Origin: Diphasiastrum complanatum
Taxonomy: Eukaryota; Streptophyta; Lycopodiopsida; Lycopodiales; Lycopodiaceae
Assembly: GCA_029204225.1 (NCBI GenBank)
Contig: CM055107.1
Span: 22,572,178-22,636,177, forward strand
Direction of reading: 5' to 3'
Length of the DNA: 64,000 nucleotides
How positions within the stretch are numbered: the first letter of the stretch is position 1; each line of letters starts with the position of its first letter. Below, one piece after another: positions 11,267-23,164 of this stretch. The translations under genes were made by a program, and so were the position numbers. The notes under the pieces were generated by a model that worked only from the letters and a program-made list of their open reading frames with translations, made no database searches and was not told the origin of the DNA.

Positions 11267-12931
11267 TCAATAATACACATAAGGGTCTGGTGGCCATATC
11301 AGATAACCTTGTTCATTGACAATTGGGTAGTCGAAACATTCCATCGGAGGATCCCAAGATAAATCTTGCTGATATAATGGATCTTCATAGATCGACGCAA
11401 CTGGTCCCAATGTCATAGACTCCCCCAAATCATAATGTGGATATGACATGTTTGTTTGATGCTCTTGTCTGTCCAGGAATTCGAAGTATGCATCAGCCTG
11501 ATGACTTTCCTCAGCAGTCAATATCATAGATTTAGGACAAGGCTTTATCATTGTAGGTTTTGGTCCTTGTTGTACAATTGGCCATTTTGGGATTGGATTC
11601 CCTGGATTTGGCCTTTGAAGAATGGATATACCCCGAATTGGCGATGATTTGGGGGTCTGTTGAAATGTGGAAGAATTAGACTTTGGTTGAATCTTGTTCG
11701 TTGAGGGGCAATCATCAAGTTTAGTCTTCTCTTGGTCATTGCACTTTTTCATTGAAGGCTGCGTGATGGCACTTTTCCTTGGATCTTGTGCTGAATTGCC
11801 TTCAAGTTGCCCTGTTGACACTAGTCCCCTTTGTAATTCATCACTAAGAATTCTTCGCATTGAGTGTGAAAAAAGCCCTGACAAAATCTGCTGGGATTCC
11901 TCGGTTGCCCATGTCTTGATTTCCTCGACAGTCGTTGGCTTGATGAATTTTACGATCTTTGTCTTCTGTGATGGTTCTACTTGTTTGCCCGAGGGTATCT
12001 TTGCATACCTTGGGACTTTTGTCAGATTTTCTTCTTCGTCACTCGCTTCATAACCCGGTGGCACTAAGATTTCTCTTTTGTAGTACGTTCGAGGTGGAAG
12101 GGTTACCACAGGTGCATCTCGGTCTACATAGGCCAAATGCCTCCTGTCTATTTGTGAATTTCTCATCGGGCAATCTCGACATGGATGATTAACTCCACAT
12201 TGTGAACATGAGGGATCAAATGTTGACGGATTCCCTCGGTGTGGACATTCATCACATCGGTGTTTTCCTCCGCATCCATTGCACCTAACTGAGTGCAGTA
12301 TGCCATCACCTCTAAGTTGATAGGCATACACCGGTAACAAATTCCCCTTAGGATCTTCCACAAAATAGACTGGTAGGCTGTTATGGTCCTCCATTGAATT
12401 CGGTGACATGCAAGAGGATATAACCAAAACTTCTACCTTGCCATTGTTTGTTGAAGAAACTCGTGATTTAGATGGATCAATCTGACATCCACCCTTCTGG
12501 TGAGCTCCTTGTTGGCTTGATTCTGCTTTTGACCATTGAACCATTGAATCTTGCTGTCGACAAGCCTGTTGCTCTGTACTTTGTCCTTTTAACAAGCGTG
12601 GATTCTTGATTGGACACCTGGTACTTGGATGATCTCCAAAGCAGAAGGTACATTCGTCCTTTTCAAGAAATTTAATAGAGCAAACATAAGTATGCTGATA
12701 GCTTAAAGTGCAAGGTTTTGGGTCTTTCGCTGCACTTGTTCTGCTTGACCTTGCTGCACTTTGTTGCCTTGCATGGGGTTCCATTCTTGTTGGATCATTG
12801 CTCGTTGTCGACCTTTGTTCCTCTGATTTCCCATCTAGATAGGGAAAATCCTTCTTCCCAAGTGAGATTTCCATCTTGGCAGCATCCTTACAGAGTTGTA
12901 TAGGTGACACATAGGATGTTAATTCTGCCAT
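11267..12931 (-). CDS. N1 gag-like protein with zinc-knuckle-like motifs
   Basis: A 554-codon open frame starting MAELTSYV. The region upstream on the same strand, in other frames, contains TYRTYHLVKDCNPPISEQ and AKYYAGLP, which look like the retrotrans_gag core of Ty3/gypsy proteins. The full gag was therefore longer and is frame-broken near 12940. Within this frame are Cys/His clusters: CTFCFGDHPSTRCP near residue 95, then CNGCGGKHRCDECP and CSQCGVNHPCRDCP near residues 215-260. The remainder is Pro/Lys/Gln-rich. The likely role is particle formation and RNA packaging. It is unusual in having three Cys/His clusters rather than one canonical CCHC knuckle. Confidence 0.65.
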   Translation of the reverse strand: MAELTSYVSPIQLCKDAAKMEISLGKKDFPYLDGKSEEQRSTTSNDPTRMEPHARQQSAARSSRTSAAKDPKPCTLSYQHTYVCSIKFLEKDECTFCFGDHPSTRCPIKNPRLLKGQSTEQQACRQQDSMVQWSKAESSQQGAHQKGGCQIDPSKSRVSSTNNGKVEVLVISSCMSPNSMEDHNSLPVYFVEDPKGNLLPVYAYQLRGDGILHSVRCNGCGGKHRCDECPHRGNPSTFDPSCSQCGVNHPCRDCPMRNSQIDRRHLAYVDRDAPVVTLPPRTYYKREILVPPGYEASDEEENLTKVPRYAKIPSGKQVEPSQKTKIVKFIKPTTVEEIKTWATEESQQILSGLFSHSMRRILSDELQRGLVSTGQLEGNSAQDPRKSAITQPSMKKCNDQEKTKLDDCPSTNKIQPKSNSSTFQQTPKSSPIRGISILQRPNPGNPIPKWPIVQQGPKPTMIKPCPKSMILTAEESHQADAYFEFLDRQEHQTNMSYPHYDLGESMTLGPVASIYEDPLYQQDLSWDPPMECFDYPIVNEQGYLIWPPDPYVYY

Positions 12932-13800
12932 ACCAGATCTGTGTTTTTGGGCAGTCCAGCATAGTATTTTGCCATGATGATCTGTTCAGAAATCGGTGGA
13001 TTACAATCCTTCACTAGATGATAGGTCCGATAGGTGTAGTCTCGGATTGTTTAAGCAGGAAACTTTTTAAATTTTGATAATCCTACAAGGGCGGTCTCCA
13101 TAGTTCAGCACTAGAATGTCGCAAAGTAGCTGGTTGGTGAATTGCTTCAAGATTTTCTCAATGACTCTAGTGTTCCAACTTTGTTTTTTTTTTTTGAAGT
13201 GGAAGAAGAAAAAGAAGAGGAGAAAGGAATCAAGAAAAGAGGGATCCGTATGGATGTGAACAGAAACAGAAATGGATTTAACAGATTACCGCAATGAAAG
13301 TTACACTGTCAAGAGAATATGAAGATAGACAGAAGATTGTGGACAGAAGAGTGATGAATGGTTGGTATGGATAGTGGTGATTTTTCTTGGTACTAATCAA
13401 CTTGATCTGAGGTTCATTCACTTGGTTCAGTCCAGGGATGTTGGATCTTGATGGATATTGTCACTACAACCTAGATTTGACAAGATCTGATCAGTTTCAA
13501 TTGGCTAATAGTGTGATTTTAGCCCCTTTTCTTGGTTCTTTGTGGTTTTTTTTTTTTTTTGGTTGAGATTTCTTCAAATCTGAGTGAATCTAGCCTTCAA
13601 CCTTCCTACAGTAGCTGTATATAGACCATTTCTAGACAATGTGAGTTCTGCAAGAGTTTTTGATGGGCAGATTTGTCAGGATCTTGAAAAAACTCAATTT
13701 TTTGGCACTTTTGGCACTTTTTTTTAGATATTTCTAAATCTAACCATTGGATCTTCACAAAAATTTTACAGTAGATAGATCTTGGTTAGATATATTTAAA
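12932..13800 (-). other. N1 gag N-terminal remnants and leader
   Basis: Minus-strand frames carry broken pieces of a gag core up to about 13080. Beyond that are poly-T/A runs (13180, 13545) and no coding sequence. Confidence 0.5.
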
Positions 13801-14890
13801 GAACTCTTTTCAAAGGTTACTTCCCAACAGATCACAAAAAATCATGGAAAAAGTGTATTTTTTTGGGGTCTTTTTGCAACATTTTAAGATTTTCTGGGAA
13901 CAAAACCCTTGCATACTGGTATGTGCTTGTATCTCAGTCAGATTCAGTTGCTCACCAAGCTGCAAGAGTTACTTCCCAAGGAAACTCGAAAAATCTTGAA
14001 GAAAGGGCATTTTTTGGGGGTTTTTTGGCAAAATTTTAAGCTTTTCTGGGAACAAACCCTTTCAGACTGGTACGAAATTGTATCTCAGTCGGATTTACCT
14101 GCTCACTAAGCTGAAAAGCTACTTCTCAAGGAAACTAAAAAAATCTTTAAAAAAGTGCATTTTTTTGGGGTTTTCTAGGAACAAACCCTCGCAGACTGGT
14201 ATGCACTTGTATCTCAGTCAGATTCACCTGCTCACCAAGCTGCAAGAGTTACTTTCCAAGGAAACTCAACAAATCTTGAAAAAGTGCATGTTTTTTGGGA
14301 TTTTTTTGCAAAATTTTAAGATTTTCTGGGAACAAACCCTCGTAGACTGGTATGCACTTGTATCTCAGTCAGATTCACCTACTCACCAAGCTGTGACAGT
14401 TACTTCCCTAGGAAACTCAAAAATCTTGAAAAACTACATTTTTTTGTGATTTTTTGGCCAAATTTTGAGATTTTCTGGGAACTAATCTTCGCAGGTTGGT
14501 ATGTGCTTGTATCTGAGTCAGATCCACTTGCTTACCAAGTTGCAAGAGTTACTTCCTAGAGAAACTCAAAAATTTGTTGTCTGAGAAGGTTCTAGGCCAC
14601 TTTTTGCTCTTGGAACCTTCACAGGGGCACTTTTTCTGGGATCTAACTCTCGCAGAGTTCTCTATGTCCTTGTCTCAGTGATATGGAACTTCAGAGAGCT
14701 CTGCGAAGGTTACTTCCCAAGGAAACTCAAAAATTTGTTGTTTGAGAAGGATCTAGGCCATTTTTTGCTCTTGGGAGCCTCCACAGGGGCATTTTTTTTG
14801 GGATCTAACTCTCGCAGACTTCTCTATGTCCTTGTCTCAGTAAGATGGAACTTTAGAGAGCTCTGCGAAGGTTAGTTTTTAGTTTTGAAA
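13800..14890. repeat. Tandem array of about 150-bp units in the N1 leader
   Basis: Seven to eight imperfect copies are present. Markers are GGGAACAAACCCTCGCAGA (near 13898, 14050, 14178, 14329 and 14477, with a GGGATCTAACTCTCGCAGA variant near 14636 and 14798) and GTTACTTCCCAAGGAAACTC (near 13823, 13969, 14251, 14398, 14547 and 14709). Spacing is 128-162 bp. The array lies between primer site and gag of N1. The last two units form a separate variant subtype. Confidence 0.85.
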
Positions 14891-15374
14891 TTTTTTTTGA
14901 TTTTTACAAGGGATTTTTGAATTTTTATGGGTTTTTTTCTGTTTTTTCAAAATCTATTGGGAAGTAACCTTCACAGGCTTCTATGCAGGTCTGGAACAGT
15001 ACCCTGGAGCTGCTGCTAGTCATGTGAAGGTTAGTTCTTGCTGAATTTTTAGAAATCAAAATCTGATGGGATTTTGGCTCTGTTTTTCCCTCCAAAAATA
15101 GATTTTGAGCTTTTATTTTTATTTTTATGGATTTTATAGATTAATGAAAGAATTTCGTGCTTGGATCTGATCCTCCCACCCCACAATCTATCCCTACAAT
15201 ACAAACAAACAAAAAAATCACAAAAAAACGGCAAAAACTAACACTACTCACACTATTCTACCCTTAAAATTCGATTTTTTTTTCATGAAAAAGAATGATG
15301 AGAGAGAAGAAAGAGAGAGACAGAGGAAAAGAGGAAGAGTGAGAAAGCTATGCGGCGAAACGAGTGTGTGGCGC

Positions 15375-15392
15375 TCCCCGACAACAACGCCA
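15375..15392 (-). other. N1 primer-binding site, tRNA-Asp-like
   Basis: One base inside the right-hand LTR the minus strand reads TGGCGTTGTTGTCGGGGA. This is close to the TGGCGCCGTTGCCGGGGA site common in plant gypsy elements primed by tRNA-Asp. It defines 15394-16247 as the 5' LTR. Confidence 0.7.
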
Positions 15393-15393
15393 C

Positions 15394-16247
<854 letters not shown>

Positions 16248-17019
16248 CTTTCTTGAGAACATATGGACTTAACCAAATAGGCATTAATTTTCCAGGGAAT
16301 AATTCCCTTCTAGCATCATAAAATAGGACCAATTGTCCTTTCCGAAACTGGTACTTTTCAGCTTTGAGATCGTGGAGTTCCTTCAACCTTTTCTTTTTCC
16401 GTTCTATTTGCAACAAGGCTCTAGACCTCTTCTCATCCAATTTGTTTAATACCAATATCTGTTCACTAATAGCAGACTCATATGGCAAATCGTGTTCTTT
16501 GGAGAATCTTAGTGTCTCCAATTCGATCTCGATAGGCAATACGCTCTCTACACCATAGACCAAGAAAAACGAGGTTTGGCCAGTGCTCGTTTTATAGACT
16601 AAGTTATAAGCCCATACTGCAACTAGAACTTTAGAATCCCAATCTCTTTTTCCATCAGAGACCGTCTTCTTAATGATTTCCACCAATTTCTTGTTTGTAC
16701 TTTCCACCTGCCCATTGGCCTGTGGATTGTAAGGTGTGGTTTTATTATGCTTTATACTCAATCTTTTTGTAAGGTTTTGAATGACCTTATTTAAGAAATG
16801 GGTACCTCTATCGGAAACCCATTCCTTCGGGGCCCCAAATCTACAAACAATATTTTTCATAAGGAACTTAGGCGTTTCTATGGCATTATCCTTCTTCACA
16901 GCTTTGGCTTCTAACCACTTAGTGAAGTAATCAATTGCTACAATGATATAATTTTTCTGCCCAATCGAAGAGGGTTTCACAGGTCCCTCATAGTCAATGC
17001 CCCATTTTTCAAAGGGCAA
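16248..17019 (-). pseudogene. G1 integrase core
   Basis: Starting MPFEKWGIDYEGPV, this is the gypsy integrase core. The first Asp is in WGIDYEGP, the second in WVSDRGTHF, and the Glu in NGQVESTNK. The C-terminal part contains the GQLVLFYD motif common to plant gypsy integrases. The reading is then interrupted by N1. Catalytic residues look present, but the gene is split. Confidence 0.88.
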
Positions 17020-17091
17020 CTGAGCAGTCAGGGTTATTAAGGGCCTTATTTTTTTATCGGAAAACTCCTATCCTTTGACAAATATCACATT

Positions 17092-17364
17092 TTATGTAAT
17101 AATCGTGTGTAGTATGGACCACCAGTATCCTGCTCTTAGGACCTTTTGTGTTGTGGCATCACCGGCAAAGTGACCCCCACACACAGAGTCGTGGCATTCT
17201 TCAAGGATAAATGGCACTTCATTGGGAGGTACACACCTTTGGTAAACGCCTTCAATGCCCTTCCTATACAACCTACTATCTATTACTTTGAATCTCAAAG
17301 CCTGAACCTTAAGCTTCTTTTTCTTAGCTTTTGACAAACCTTTAGGCAATTCTAAGGTGGTCAT
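17092..17364 (-). pseudogene. G1 integrase zinc-binding domain
   Basis: The frame carries the H2C2-type integrase N-terminal domain (EECHDSVCGGHFAGDATTQK, then AGYWW), preceded by the LYRKG motif typical of the linker after RNase H. It is out of frame with the blocks on either side. Confidence 0.75.
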
Positions 17365-17388
17365 GTAATGGGCTAAAATTTGATACCA

Positions 17389-18744
17389 TTATGGTATTGC
17401 TTCGACATCCAATTTAAACATTCCACGATTCCCATCGTCCATTGGGTCAAATGGGACTTCTTGCAATAACCCATGTTCTTCAACAAATACATCAATGTGA
17501 GGTTGAGAATTCCTCAAGTCATCTACTTTTTCCTCTTGACTTTCTATCTCAAGGTCATCTTCCTCTACCAGGCTATAATCACATAGACAATCCACCAAAT
17601 TTTTGGCTTTGGGCGGTTTGTTTCTCAACTCGTAATCGAATTCTTCTAGAACAACAAGCCACTTGACAAGTCTATCTGGCGGGTGAAGTTTGTTCAACAT
17701 GAGTTTCGTAGCAGTGGTAGGAGCATAAATGACTACTTTTTGATGGATAAGATAGTGGCTGAACTTAGACACAACAAAATGTATCGCTAGGCACACTCTT
17801 TCTCCATAATTGTATCTAGTTTCAGCACTCTTCAACTTGGAATTCTTTGTCCCATTTGGGCAGTCTGAGAATTGTTGCTTTCTCAAGGCATCTTTCAGAT
17901 GATCAAACATGTACTGACACTCCTCAGTCCACAAGAAGGGTTTATCTTTTGCAAGGAGCTCTACTAAAGGCAAAGTGATCTTGCTATAATCTTTTAAGAA
18001 TCTCCTATAATACCCTACACTCCCTAAAAAGGATCTGACACCTTTTACATGAATGGGGGCAGGCATCTCTCTGACACCCTGGACTTTAGCTGGATTGGTA
18101 GTTATCTCATCCTTGCTTATAACATGTCCAAAAAGAATATCGTATGGAACCACAAAAAGGCATTTCCTAGAATTTAGTGCTACAGACTTTTCTCTGCACA
18201 CTTCAAAACATTCCTTGAGTACTCTGATGTGGTCCTCAGTATTGCTGGTTGCTATACAGATGTCATCCATAAATACTTTAAAGTGATCAGACACCAGGTT
18301 TCCAAAGGATTCATTCATAAACCTCTGGTATGTGCCCGGGGCATTACAAAGTCCAAATGGCATGACATGATAGGCATATGTGCCAAATGGAGTCGTAAAA
18401 GTCATCTTGAGCTTATCTTCAAGAGCTATAGCTATTTGGTTATAGCCCACAAAATAGTCCATAAAAGTATACATCTGCTTTCTAGCTAATTGATCAAACA
18501 TTTGGTTGATAAAGGGTAAAGGGTAGTAGTCCTTTACAGTACTCCTGTTAAGGGGTTTAAAATTCACACAAACTCTGATTTTCTTAACATTGAGTACAAT
18601 TGCTGAACACCATTCAGTATTGGTGACAAAGAATATAAGGCCAGCATCCCTCATTTTCCGGATTTCCTCAGCTACAGGTGCCACGAGATGTTGAGCTAAC
18701 CTCCTTTGTCGTTCCCTGACAGGCTTTACATCAGGTTTCAACAA
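17389..18744 (-). pseudogene. G1 reverse transcriptase and partial RNase H
   Basis: This 451-codon frame has gypsy reverse transcriptase motifs in order: RDAGLI, CVNFKPLN, YPLPFINQM, MPFGLCNAP, the catalytic FMDD (in place of YVDD), and FLGSVGYYRRF. The RNase H part is shortened: after DALRKQ it jumps to a Lys/Ser-rich segment and then YGERVCLAIHF, so the catalytic core is lost. The C-terminal part keeps the WLVVLEEFDYELRNKP connection. It would copy RNA to DNA in an intact element. Confidence 0.85.
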
Positions 18745-18795
18745 GATTCGATGGACTGCTGAGGATGGTGGTATACCTTTAAAGTCATCATAATT

Positions 18796-19407
18796 CTAGG
18801 CAAATACACCCTTTGCACCTGCCAAGAAATTTGATATCAACTTTTTGGGCTCCTTATCTAGGTGAGCACCGACTAACAGTGCTTTATCCTCATTACGAGC
18901 ATCACACATGATCTTATTTGCATCGGCGTCTCTAACACATACTAGAGGTTCACAACCCTCGTACTGTTCAATTAGCAGCAACGTTGTTTCCTTGGAAGTA
19001 AAATCTTCACCCTCCCAGTATGTATCAGGGATCTCCGCCCTTTCGCTCTCAGACAAATTCTGATATGCATTCACACTCACTCTTTTCTTCCCATGACCAA
19101 AAATCAAATGACCACTGGGAATATCAACTAAATAGTCGGTCTTCCTAAGCCATGATCGGCCTAATAACATAGCATATGCTTCCCTACCGGCCTGCATACG
19201 CACAACGTAAAAGTCTACTTTGGTAGCTTTCTCGGCCACACTCACAAACAACCCACTCAATATACCTTCAGCTTTCAACCTCAAGTTGTCAGCTAGCTTC
19301 AGGGTCAAGTACCCACCATCCACTAAATCCAAATTCAATCTCTCACACAAGTTAGCATTCATAACATTTACTACAGCTCCAGCATCAACTATAACATCAG
19401 CAATCAC
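18796..19407 (-). pseudogene. G1 aspartic protease
   Basis: The frame has a retropepsin fold with the active-site motif VDAGAVVNVMN, where the common D-S/T-G is D-A-G, then AMLLGRSWL. It ends at an in-frame TAG (18796-18798). Reading simply continues beyond it into the reverse transcriptase (YDDFKGIPP), so the TAG probably replaced a Trp codon. The 5' end stops at 19407 against the neighbouring LTR. Confidence 0.75.
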
Positions 19408-19671
19408 TTAGAATTAGCTTCAAACAAGAACATAGATCATGCTACACAGTAACACAGACATAAAACACTCTCCAAGGCAAGCTCACATAGCAACTGTATT
19501 TCTCAAAATGAAATTACATTGCACATATAGTTGTTCACTTAGGCAACCCATGCATGACCCAGGTTGTCGTTGGCGGGATGCGTGTCCTGTCGACTTGCCT
19601 CATGGCAAGGCCAACTGATTCTTATCAACTGATAGGGCCCATGTAGCACACTGATTCTACTTTAATTCTAA
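19408..19671 (-). repeat. Copia C 3' LTR with unusual ends
   Basis: On the plus strand it starts TTAGAATTA and ends TAATTCTAA, a perfect 9-bp inverted repeat. On the minus strand it directly follows the purine tract AAGGGAGAGAG. The usual TG...CA ends are not seen. Either TG and CA are mutated, or this is a non-canonical LTR. Confidence 0.6.
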
Positions 19672-19684
19672 CTCTCTCCCTTAA
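19672..19684 (-). other. Copia C polypurine tract
   Basis: The minus strand reads TTAAGGGAGAGAG just before the LTR-like end. This is the expected primer for second-strand synthesis. Confidence 0.65.
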
Positions 19685-19727
19685 AGTGGAGTCTACTTTT
19701 TGTACAATCATATACATAGCTTTAAAG

Positions 19728-20213
19728 TCAACAAACTTTAAGTACAGAAAGCTTTGATCTAAACTTATCAAACTTTTTTCCAACAAGTGGCTTAGTGAAA
19801 ATATCAGCTAGTTGTTCTTTTGTGCTACAATGAACAACATGAATTTCACGACTCAGCAGCCTCTCACGTATAAAGTGATACTGAATCTCAATGTGTTTAG
19901 TTCTCGCATGGAACACTGGATTCTTTGCTAGCTGAATGCCACTCTGACTGTCGCTATGTAATGTCGTGGGATTTTTCTGTTTCATGCCAACTTCTTCCAA
20001 GATTTGTCTCAACCATATAGCTTCATGTGCTACACTACACATTGCCTTATACTCTGCATCTGTGGTGGAAAGAGCAATTGTACTTTGCTTCTTACTAGAC
20101 CAGGAAAAGCAACTATCACAAAACTGCAATACATACCATGTGGTGGATCTACGATCATCATAGTCACCTCCCCAGTCCGCATCCACATAGACATTACTCA
20201 AGTAAACCATCAT
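19728..20213 (-). pseudogene. Copia C RNase H
   Basis: The frame shows copia RNase H motifs: VDADWGGD (first Asp), SWSSKKQ, STTDAEY (catalytic Glu), SDSQSGIQLA (Asp), and ARTKHIEI, ending in the IFTKPL tail. It is separated from the reverse transcriptase by an unrelated insertion at 20214-20555. Confidence 0.85.
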
Positions 20214-20555
20214 GCTTCCTGTAAATCATTTATGGAGAAAAACGTTTCTGGAAACGTTTCTGGATTCAGAATCTCTGGAAAAAAAAACAGATATTAAAAA
20301 ATCAATAGGGATTGACAGAATCCAGTAGGAATTGATGCACCTAAACTGGACCACACTGTACCCAAAACATTCGGCAACCTACATAAATGTACTGCCCTTA
20401 ATTAATGCTTTCATTTGATACCCATATTGTTGACAAAAATCAAAATCAAAACCAAAATTAAAAAAAAAAACGTTTCTGAGAAACGTTGTCCCGAACCAGA
20501 AACTCGTTTCTGAACGTGTTTGACGTGTTTCTAGAAACGCAGTGCAACTTACAAT
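20214..20555. other. Insertion or replacement inside copia C pol
   Basis: About 340 bp without pol homology lie between the reverse transcriptase end (RPDICYVVGIV) and RNase H. The word AAACGTTTCTG occurs at both edges in inverted and direct forms (near 20229, 20471 and 20536), suggesting a small insertion with related termini. The host frame would also need a deletion, so a simple transposon insertion does not fully explain it. Confidence 0.5.
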
Positions 20556-20642
20556 GCCAACAACATAGCATATATCTGGTCTAGTCGTGGTAAGGTAAAT
20601 CAAGCTCTCTACTAACTGCCTATACAGTGTAGCATCAAATGA

Positions 20643-21440
20643 CTATGACTCATCAAGCTTAGAAATCTTTTTACCTAGTTTAATAGGAGTATTCACTGGT
20701 TTGCAATCCTGCAACCTAAACTCGTGCAGCAACTCTTTGACATACTTCACCTGTGTTAAACCCACTTCGTGTCCTTTTTGCCACACCTCTACTCCAAGGC
20801 AACAATGCATCAAGCTGAGATCTGTCATCTCGAATTGTTCCATGAGGTCTTTCTTGATCATATCTATCATCTCTTGTTTATTTCTCGTAATAATCAAGTC
20901 ATCAACATAAAGAGCAATCAAAGCAACCATACCATTAAAGCATAAGACATATAGATTTGGATCAGAATGTGTTCTCACCATCCCCTTTGAACGAAAGTAG
21001 GCATCAATCCTGCTGTACCATGCACGTGGTGCATGTTTAAGACCATATACCACTTTCTTCAAGCGACATACTTTATTTTCTTGTCCCTTCGTTACAAAGC
21101 CTTCAGGTTGATCCATGAACACCTCTTCTTCTAACTGACCATTTAGAAAAGCAGCTTTCACATCCATCTGATGCAAAGGCCAACCAAAATGTGAAGCTAA
21201 AACAACAAGTAGACGTAGAGTATTCCATTTACATATCGGCGCAAAGGTCTCCTCATAATCGATGCCTTTACTTTGTGCATACCCTTTGATCACCAATCTT
21301 GTCTTCTGCTTTGCTATACTTCCATCTGCATGGTACTTAGTCCTGTATACCCATTTGCAACCAATGAGTTTCTTGCCAACTGGTGGTTCTACTAAGTCCC
21401 ATGTGCTATGCTTAGTAATTGACTCCATCTCCTCTCCCAT
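20643..21440 (-). pseudogene. Copia C reverse transcriptase
   Basis: The 265-codon frame contains WDLVEPPVGKK, KTRLVIKGYAQ, HQMDVKAAFLNG, YGLKHAPRAWY and an intact ALYVDDLIIT catalytic motif. This is the best preserved domain of the element. Confidence 0.9.
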
Positions 21441-21633
21441 GGCCTTGACCCAAATGTCATCATCCTTCGCTTCACCATAAGTCGAAGGTTCTTTGCTTTG
21501 AATAATGCTAGATAAGAGAGCATAATTTGCTTCATACCTTTCAGGTTATGTCTTCTCTCTTGTTGATCTTTGTAGCTCTCCCTAGCTAGATGATCCTAGA
21601 AAGTCATCCATGTCACGGCTTTCCAACAATCTC

Positions 21634-23088
21634 TCAAACCTTAGGGAGCTTCATGTCAGGTGATTGGCTTCCTTGTGAAAATGTATCCCATGGTACATCC
21701 TTCTCCTTGCGTTTGTCACCTGCAACTTCAATCCTTCTTGCACCAAAAAGTTTGTCTCTACCTCTCCAACCTATCTCTTGAGGTTGAGTAGTAGTATCTT
21801 GAGATGTATCCTCATGTTCATCACTTGGAAGGTCAATGAATGGATCATCATCAGAAGGTATCATCACTATACCATCTTTCCCACTGGATGTGTCTATCTT
21901 CTCAACATCCTCGTCTTCATACATCTTGGATTCATCAAAGATAACATCATGGCTTACATGGATTTTGTTTTCCACTAGATCAAAACATCTATAGCCCTTC
22001 ACACGTTCATCATATCCTAGGAATATAAACTTGATAGCTTTCACATCAAGTTTACATCTCTCTTCCTTAAGAATGTGTACAAAGGCCTTACATCCAAAGA
22101 TTCGCAAGTGGTTCACCTTTGGCTTCTTCTTCGTGAATGCTTCCTCAGGTGTTATCTTTGGTATGGCAATGGTAGGACTTCTATTTTGAAGATAGACTAC
22201 CATACTGCATGCTTCTGACCAAAACTCTTTTGGTAGTTTCATCTCAACTAGTATAGATCTGGCACTTTCCACAATCATACAATTCTTGCACTCAGCTACA
22301 CCATTGAGAGCAGGAGTATGAGCTTGCGTAAATTGTCTTTTAATCCCACATTGATCACAAAGATCATTGAAGTCATTAGACTTGTACTCGCCTCCACTCT
22401 CTGATATTAGAACTTTGATCTTCCTTCCTGTCTGATTCTCGACCAATGCTTTGAAGCTCTTGAAATTGTCGAATGCATCTGATTTCTTCTTCAAGAAGTA
22501 GATCCACGTCTTACATGACATATCATCAATAAAGATCATAAAATAGAAGGATTTACCTAAGGACATGGTCCTCATAGGCCCACATAAATCTGTGTGGATT
22601 ATATCTAGGATGTTCTTTGATCTTGCAACACCACCTTTATTGAACTTCTCTCGATGCTGCTTTCCATATACACATGATTCGCACATCGATTTCAAGTGGT
22701 CTTCTATAGTAGGAAAACCTGTTACCATCTCCAATTTTCTCATCAAACTAAGGCTTCCCAAGTTCAAGTGACCAAGCCTCTTATGCCACAACTCAGTTTG
22801 TGATGGAATGGACGATACGAGTCCATGTTGCCCCTTGATTGTGGCATTCAACCTGTACAATTTTGTATTGGGCTCCCTTACTCCATCCGCAATAACTTTG
22901 AACTTTTGGCTCACATCCTTCACAAAGCAACGATCATGAGCAAATTCTACTTTCAACTTTTGATCAGTAATGACTCCAATAGAAAGTAGATTTTTCTTCA
23001 AACCTACTACATAAAGTACCTCCCTGATCATCCTACTTTTGCCATCAGGTAGTTGGATTGAACAATGCCTATCCCCTTGATCTTGCAC
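21634..23088 (-). pseudogene. Copia C integrase
   Basis: The 484-codon frame has the pre-integrase zinc region (LWHKRLGHLN, then CESCVYGK), the core with HTDLCGPM, then ESGGEYKSNDF and NGVAECKNC. The Glu sits in AECK, where AERK is usual. It ends with a linker of acidic residues before the reverse transcriptase. Confidence 0.88.
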
Positions 23089-23164
23089 ACCTCACCATTT
23101 GCTTGTGAAACGGACGTTCCTTTATCCAACACTTTCAAGCTACTGAACCAATTTTTGTTTCCTA

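Larger units (their letters stand above)
16248..19407 (-). mobile_element. G1: Ty3/gypsy pol remnant
   Basis: In minus-strand order: protease, reverse transcriptase, partial RNase H, integrase zinc domain, integrase core. The tail lies at 10290-10382 beyond N1. No gag or LTR is found. The upstream end is cut at 19407 against the LTR of copia C. Frameshifts and a stop at 18796-18798 show that it is inactive. Confidence 0.88.

Noticed and set aside
11694-12053. Plus-strand frames opposite the N1 gag
   Set aside because: They lack domains and start context and are shadows of the minus-strand gag frame.
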